The notes beneath the pieces are model-generated. The model saw nothing but the letters and a program-made list of their open reading frames with translations. It was not told the origin of the DNA and did not search any database. Both the position numbers and the translations under genes were made by a program. From positions 1-64,000 of the forward strand of contig DATKUY010000007.1 in the NCBI GenBank assembly GCA_035530375.1: 64,000 nt of DNA. The letters are read 5' to 3'. This DNA is from Sulfuricella sp035530375 (GTDB taxonomy: Bacteria > Pseudomonadota > Gammaproteobacteria > Burkholderiales > Sulfuricellaceae). This document shows, piece by piece, positions 61,920 through 64,000 of this stretch; within the stretch, counting starts at the first letter, position 1; every line of letters starts with the position of its first letter.

Positions 61920-62468
61920 ATGAATCTTGACCGAGTCAGTTCCGGGCATGATCTGCCCAATGATTTTAACGTCATCATCGAAATCCCGATGCATGGCGAC
62001 CCGATCAAATACGAGGTGGACAAGGAAACCGGCGCGATGTTCGTGGATCGCTTCATGTCGACGGCGATGCACTATCCCTGCAACTATGGCTACATCCCCC
62101 ACACCCTGTCGGATGACGGTGACCCGGTAGATGTGCTGGTAATTACGCCGGTGGCGTTGATTACCGGCGTGGTGGTGCGCTGCCGCCCGATCGGCATGCT
62201 CAAGATGACGGATGAGGCCGGGGAGGATGCCAAATTGTTGGCGGTGCCGATCGACAAGTTGTGCAATCTCTACCGCAACATTGAATCGCCACGCGACCTG
62301 CCTGAGTTGACCTTGTCGCAGATTGCCCATTTCTTCGAACACTACAAGGATCTGGAACCGGGTAAGTGGGCCAAGGTAGAAGGCTGGGTCGGGGCGGAGG
62401 AGACCAAGGCTGAGATTATGGCCGGGGTGAAACGATATCAGGAAGCTGCCGTTAAACCGATGTTTTAA
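61920..62468 (+). CDS. ppa: Inorganic pyrophosphatase
   Basis: The 182-residue soluble enzyme has the family I signature DDGDPVDVLV with three catalytic Asp residues, plus IPMHGDPIKYEVDKETG, HYPCNYGYIPHT and DKLCNLYRNIE stretches. It hydrolyses PPi to two phosphates. A hairpin with a T-run ends just before the ATG. Confidence 0.97.
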   Translation: MNLDRVSSGHDLPNDFNVIIEIPMHGDPIKYEVDKETGAMFVDRFMSTAMHYPCNYGYIPHTLSDDGDPVDVLVITPVALITGVVVRCRPIGMLKMTDEAGEDAKLLAVPIDKLCNLYRNIESPRDLPELTLSQIAHFFEHYKDLEPGKWAKVEGWVGAEETKAEIMAGVKRYQEAAVKPMF

Positions 62469-62538
62469 CTTTCGTGAGGCGTTTGGAGGTTGTTTTTTCC
62501 CTTTCACTCCTCACGCCTTACCCCTCACACGATTATTA

Positions 62539-63057
62539 ATGAAACTTTGTATTCTTTCCGATAGCCACGACAACCGCGATTTGCTGGCATCTGCCGTTGA
62601 GGACGCCAAGGCGCGCGGCGCGGTCGCCACGCTGCATTGCGGCGACATTGTTGCGGCCAATACCCTGGGGATATTCAAGAAGCTTGAGATGCCGGCGCAC
62701 GTTATTTACGGCAACAACACCGGCGACCTCTACACGCTATCCCGCATGGCGCACGAGTCGGGCAACCTGATCCATTTTTACGGCCAGGATGCGGGCATTA
62801 CCCTGCATGGCCGCACCATTTTTATCGTGCACTACCCGCATTACGCTCGCGCCATGGCATGCACCGGAGAGTGGGACATGGTCTGCTGTGGCCACGATCA
62901 CCGTGTGGCGATCGACCAAGTGGACAATATCCGCGGCGGCAAGACCTGGCTGGTGAATCCGGGTACGGTGGGGGGGGTGGGCAAGCCGCCGACCTATATT
63001 CTCGGTGATCTCGATGCGATGACCTTCGAGGTTGTTCCGGTTCCTGCTATGGGATAG
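62539..63057 (+). CDS. YfcE/MJ0936-type metallophosphoesterase
   Basis: The 172-residue protein has the calcineurin-like metal site motifs: LSDSHDN, CGDIV, YGNNTGDL, IVHYPHY and CCGHDHR, then LVNPGTVGG. It is a phosphodiesterase of unknown natural substrate. It follows ppa by 70 nt. Confidence 0.88.
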   Translation: MKLCILSDSHDNRDLLASAVEDAKARGAVATLHCGDIVAANTLGIFKKLEMPAHVIYGNNTGDLYTLSRMAHESGNLIHFYGQDAGITLHGRTIFIVHYPHYARAMACTGEWDMVCCGHDHRVAIDQVDNIRGGKTWLVNPGTVGGVGKPPTYILGDLDAMTFEVVPVPAMG

Positions 63058-63151
63058 GCAGGTCTTATTTATTTAATCTATTCAAACATAAGAAAATTCA
63101 ATTCTATTTTGTGGGCAGTGCGGTGGATTGGGTGCCTGAATCGGAGTAATA

Positions 63152-63180
63152 TTGCACCCGGTCTAAAATTCAACTAATGC
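63152..63180 (+). promoter_or_regulatory. Putative qmoA promoter
   Basis: TTGCAC (63152-63157) and TAATGC (63175-63180) are spaced by 17 nt, about 65 nt before the qmoA ATG, which has GGAGG 7 nt upstream. Confidence 0.35.
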
Positions 63181-63243
63181 CTAATCCGGCCTAGGTACAA
63201 ACCTGTGCCGAAGCCCTAAAGTATCCGTGACGGAGGTAACCTG

Positions 63244-64000
63244 ATGACGGACGTTATTGCAACCAACCAGACCATTTTGGTCGTCGGTGGCGGTATCAGC
63301 GGCATGACAGCAGCCCTGGAGGCAGCTGAGTGCGGCAAGAATGTAGTGCTGGTTGAAAAAAACCCGGCCCTCGGTGGCCGCGTTTCCCAGCTGTATCGCT
63401 ATTTCCCCAAGCTGTGTCACCCGATATGCGGCCTTGAAATCAACCAGCGCCGTCTTAAGCAGAATCCGCGCATTCGCGTCCTGACCATGGCCGAAGTGAC
63501 AGAAATCACCGGTGGTGAAGGCGATTACACCGCTACCCTCAAGCTGGCCCCGCGCTTCGTCAACGAAAATTGCACCGCCTGCGGCGAGTGCGGTAAAGCG
63601 GTTGATGCAGAAGTGCCGGACGAATTCAACTACAACCTCAGCAAAGTCAAGGCTGCCTATCTGCCGCACAAGATGGCCTATCCGCAACGCTATGTGATCG
63701 ATCCGTCGATCATCGGCACCGCTGATGCAGACAAGGCCAAGGCCGCCTGTAAATACGGCGCGATTGACCTCGACATGAAAGAGGAACTGGTTCAGCTGAA
63801 AGCCGGCGCAGTGATCTGGGCAACGGGTTGGAAACCATACGATGCGGCCAGGATTCAGCCTTATGGCTATGACCGTTTCTCCAATGTCATCACCAGTGTC
63901 GAGTTCGAGCGTCTGGCCGATATCCACGGCCCGACCAAAGGCAAGATCCTGCGACCATCCGATGGCAAGGAAGCCAGGAACATCGCTTTCATCCAGTGCG
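63244..64000 (+). CDS. qmoA: QmoA/HdrA-like flavoprotein (3' partial)
   Basis: The first 252 residues are visible. The FAD-binding GGGISGMTAALEAAECG near residue 15, the CHPICG segment and the later KPYDAARIQPYGYDRFSNVITSVEFERL match QmoA, a subunit of the quinone-interacting membrane oxidoreductase that passes electrons between the quinone pool and APS reductase. The ferredoxin-like site reads Cys110-x2-Cys113-x2-Cys116 with no fourth CP cysteine (GKAVDAEVP). The rest, and probably qmoBC, lie beyond the window. In sulfur oxidisers this complex works in reverse, taking electrons from APS formation. Confidence 0.88.
   Translation, partial: MTDVIATNQTILVVGGGISGMTAALEAAECGKNVVLVEKNPALGGRVSQLYRYFPKLCHPICGLEINQRRLKQNPRIRVLTMAEVTEITGGEGDYTATLKLAPRFVNENCTACGECGKAVDAEVPDEFNYNLSKVKAAYLPHKMAYPQRYVIDPSIIGTADADKAKAACKYGAIDLDMKEELVQLKAGAVIWATGWKPYDAARIQPYGYDRFSNVITSVEFERLADIHGPTKGKILRPSDGKEARNIAFIQC

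Overview
The window looks like chromosomal DNA from a betaproteobacterium, probably a sulfur-oxidising member of the Nitrosomonadales (Sulfuricella- or Gallionella-like). This is inferred from gene content and order: the tsaE-amiC-mutL-miaA and exbB-exbD-lpxK-trm112-kdsB-adk clusters, a qmoA gene, a DsrC/TusE-like protein, DsrE-like proteins, and several short dispersed palindromic repeats. No database search was possible, so the assignment is provisional. No rRNA, tRNA, CRISPR array, intact insertion sequence or prophage was seen.

Layout. 1-8.2 kb: a giant RTX-type secreted protein (5' end outside the window), an HlyC-like acyltransferase and an HlyD-type type I secretion adaptor. 8.3-22.7 kb: glycogen and alpha-glucan metabolism (glgA, pgi, glgB on the minus strand; glgC and two GH57 enzymes on the plus strand). 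This block is interrupted at 9.9-13.3 kb by an outer-membrane porin, an exported DsrE-like protein and a divergent ECF sigma/anti-sigma pair. 22.8-25.3 kb: an FKBP-type isomerase, a DUF3135 protein, a PCu(A)C copper chaperone and a SCO1-like protein. 26-31.9 kb: a heavy-metal RND efflux operon (adaptor, pump, DUF3240 protein, outer-membrane factor). 31.9-42.3 kb: regulators and signalling, including a HTH regulator, a CZB-like diguanylate cyclase, a four-gene operon (corrinoid protein, UroD-type methyltransferase, corrinoid-activating ASKHA ferredoxin, GAF/PAS/HD-GYP protein), a bacteriohemerythrin and a large PAS-GGDEF-EAL protein. 42.7-57.7 kb: mostly housekeeping (murI, a diheme cytochrome, queG, tsaE, amiC, mutL, miaA, xseA, exbBD, lpxK, kdsB, adk). 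58-63.1 kb: a pyrophosphate-centred set (PPi-dependent phosphofructokinase, membrane H+-pyrophosphatase, soluble pyrophosphatase) and a phosphodiesterase. The window ends inside qmoA.

Best candidate for an undescribed system: 11.4-13.3 kb. An ECF sigma factor overlaps by ATGA a membrane anti-sigma factor whose periplasmic half is a DsrE-like domain. Divergently transcribed next to it is a secreted, stand-alone DsrE-like protein with the matching cysteine. Both promoters carry GGAATA(A/T)-N16-GTC, which fits one autoregulated ECF regulon. The architecture suggests a periplasmic sulfur- or thiol-responsive switch using DsrE folds as sensor and partner.

Other points of interest: a decayed 3' copy of murI flanking a hemerythrin plus GGDEF/EAL module, which marks a past insertion or duplication; a cytochrome with a CX3CH haem motif; a single-cysteine DsrC-like gene placed inside the amiC-mutL cluster next to a set of AATAGTC half-sites; and a QmoA lacking the fourth cysteine of its first ferredoxin-like motif.
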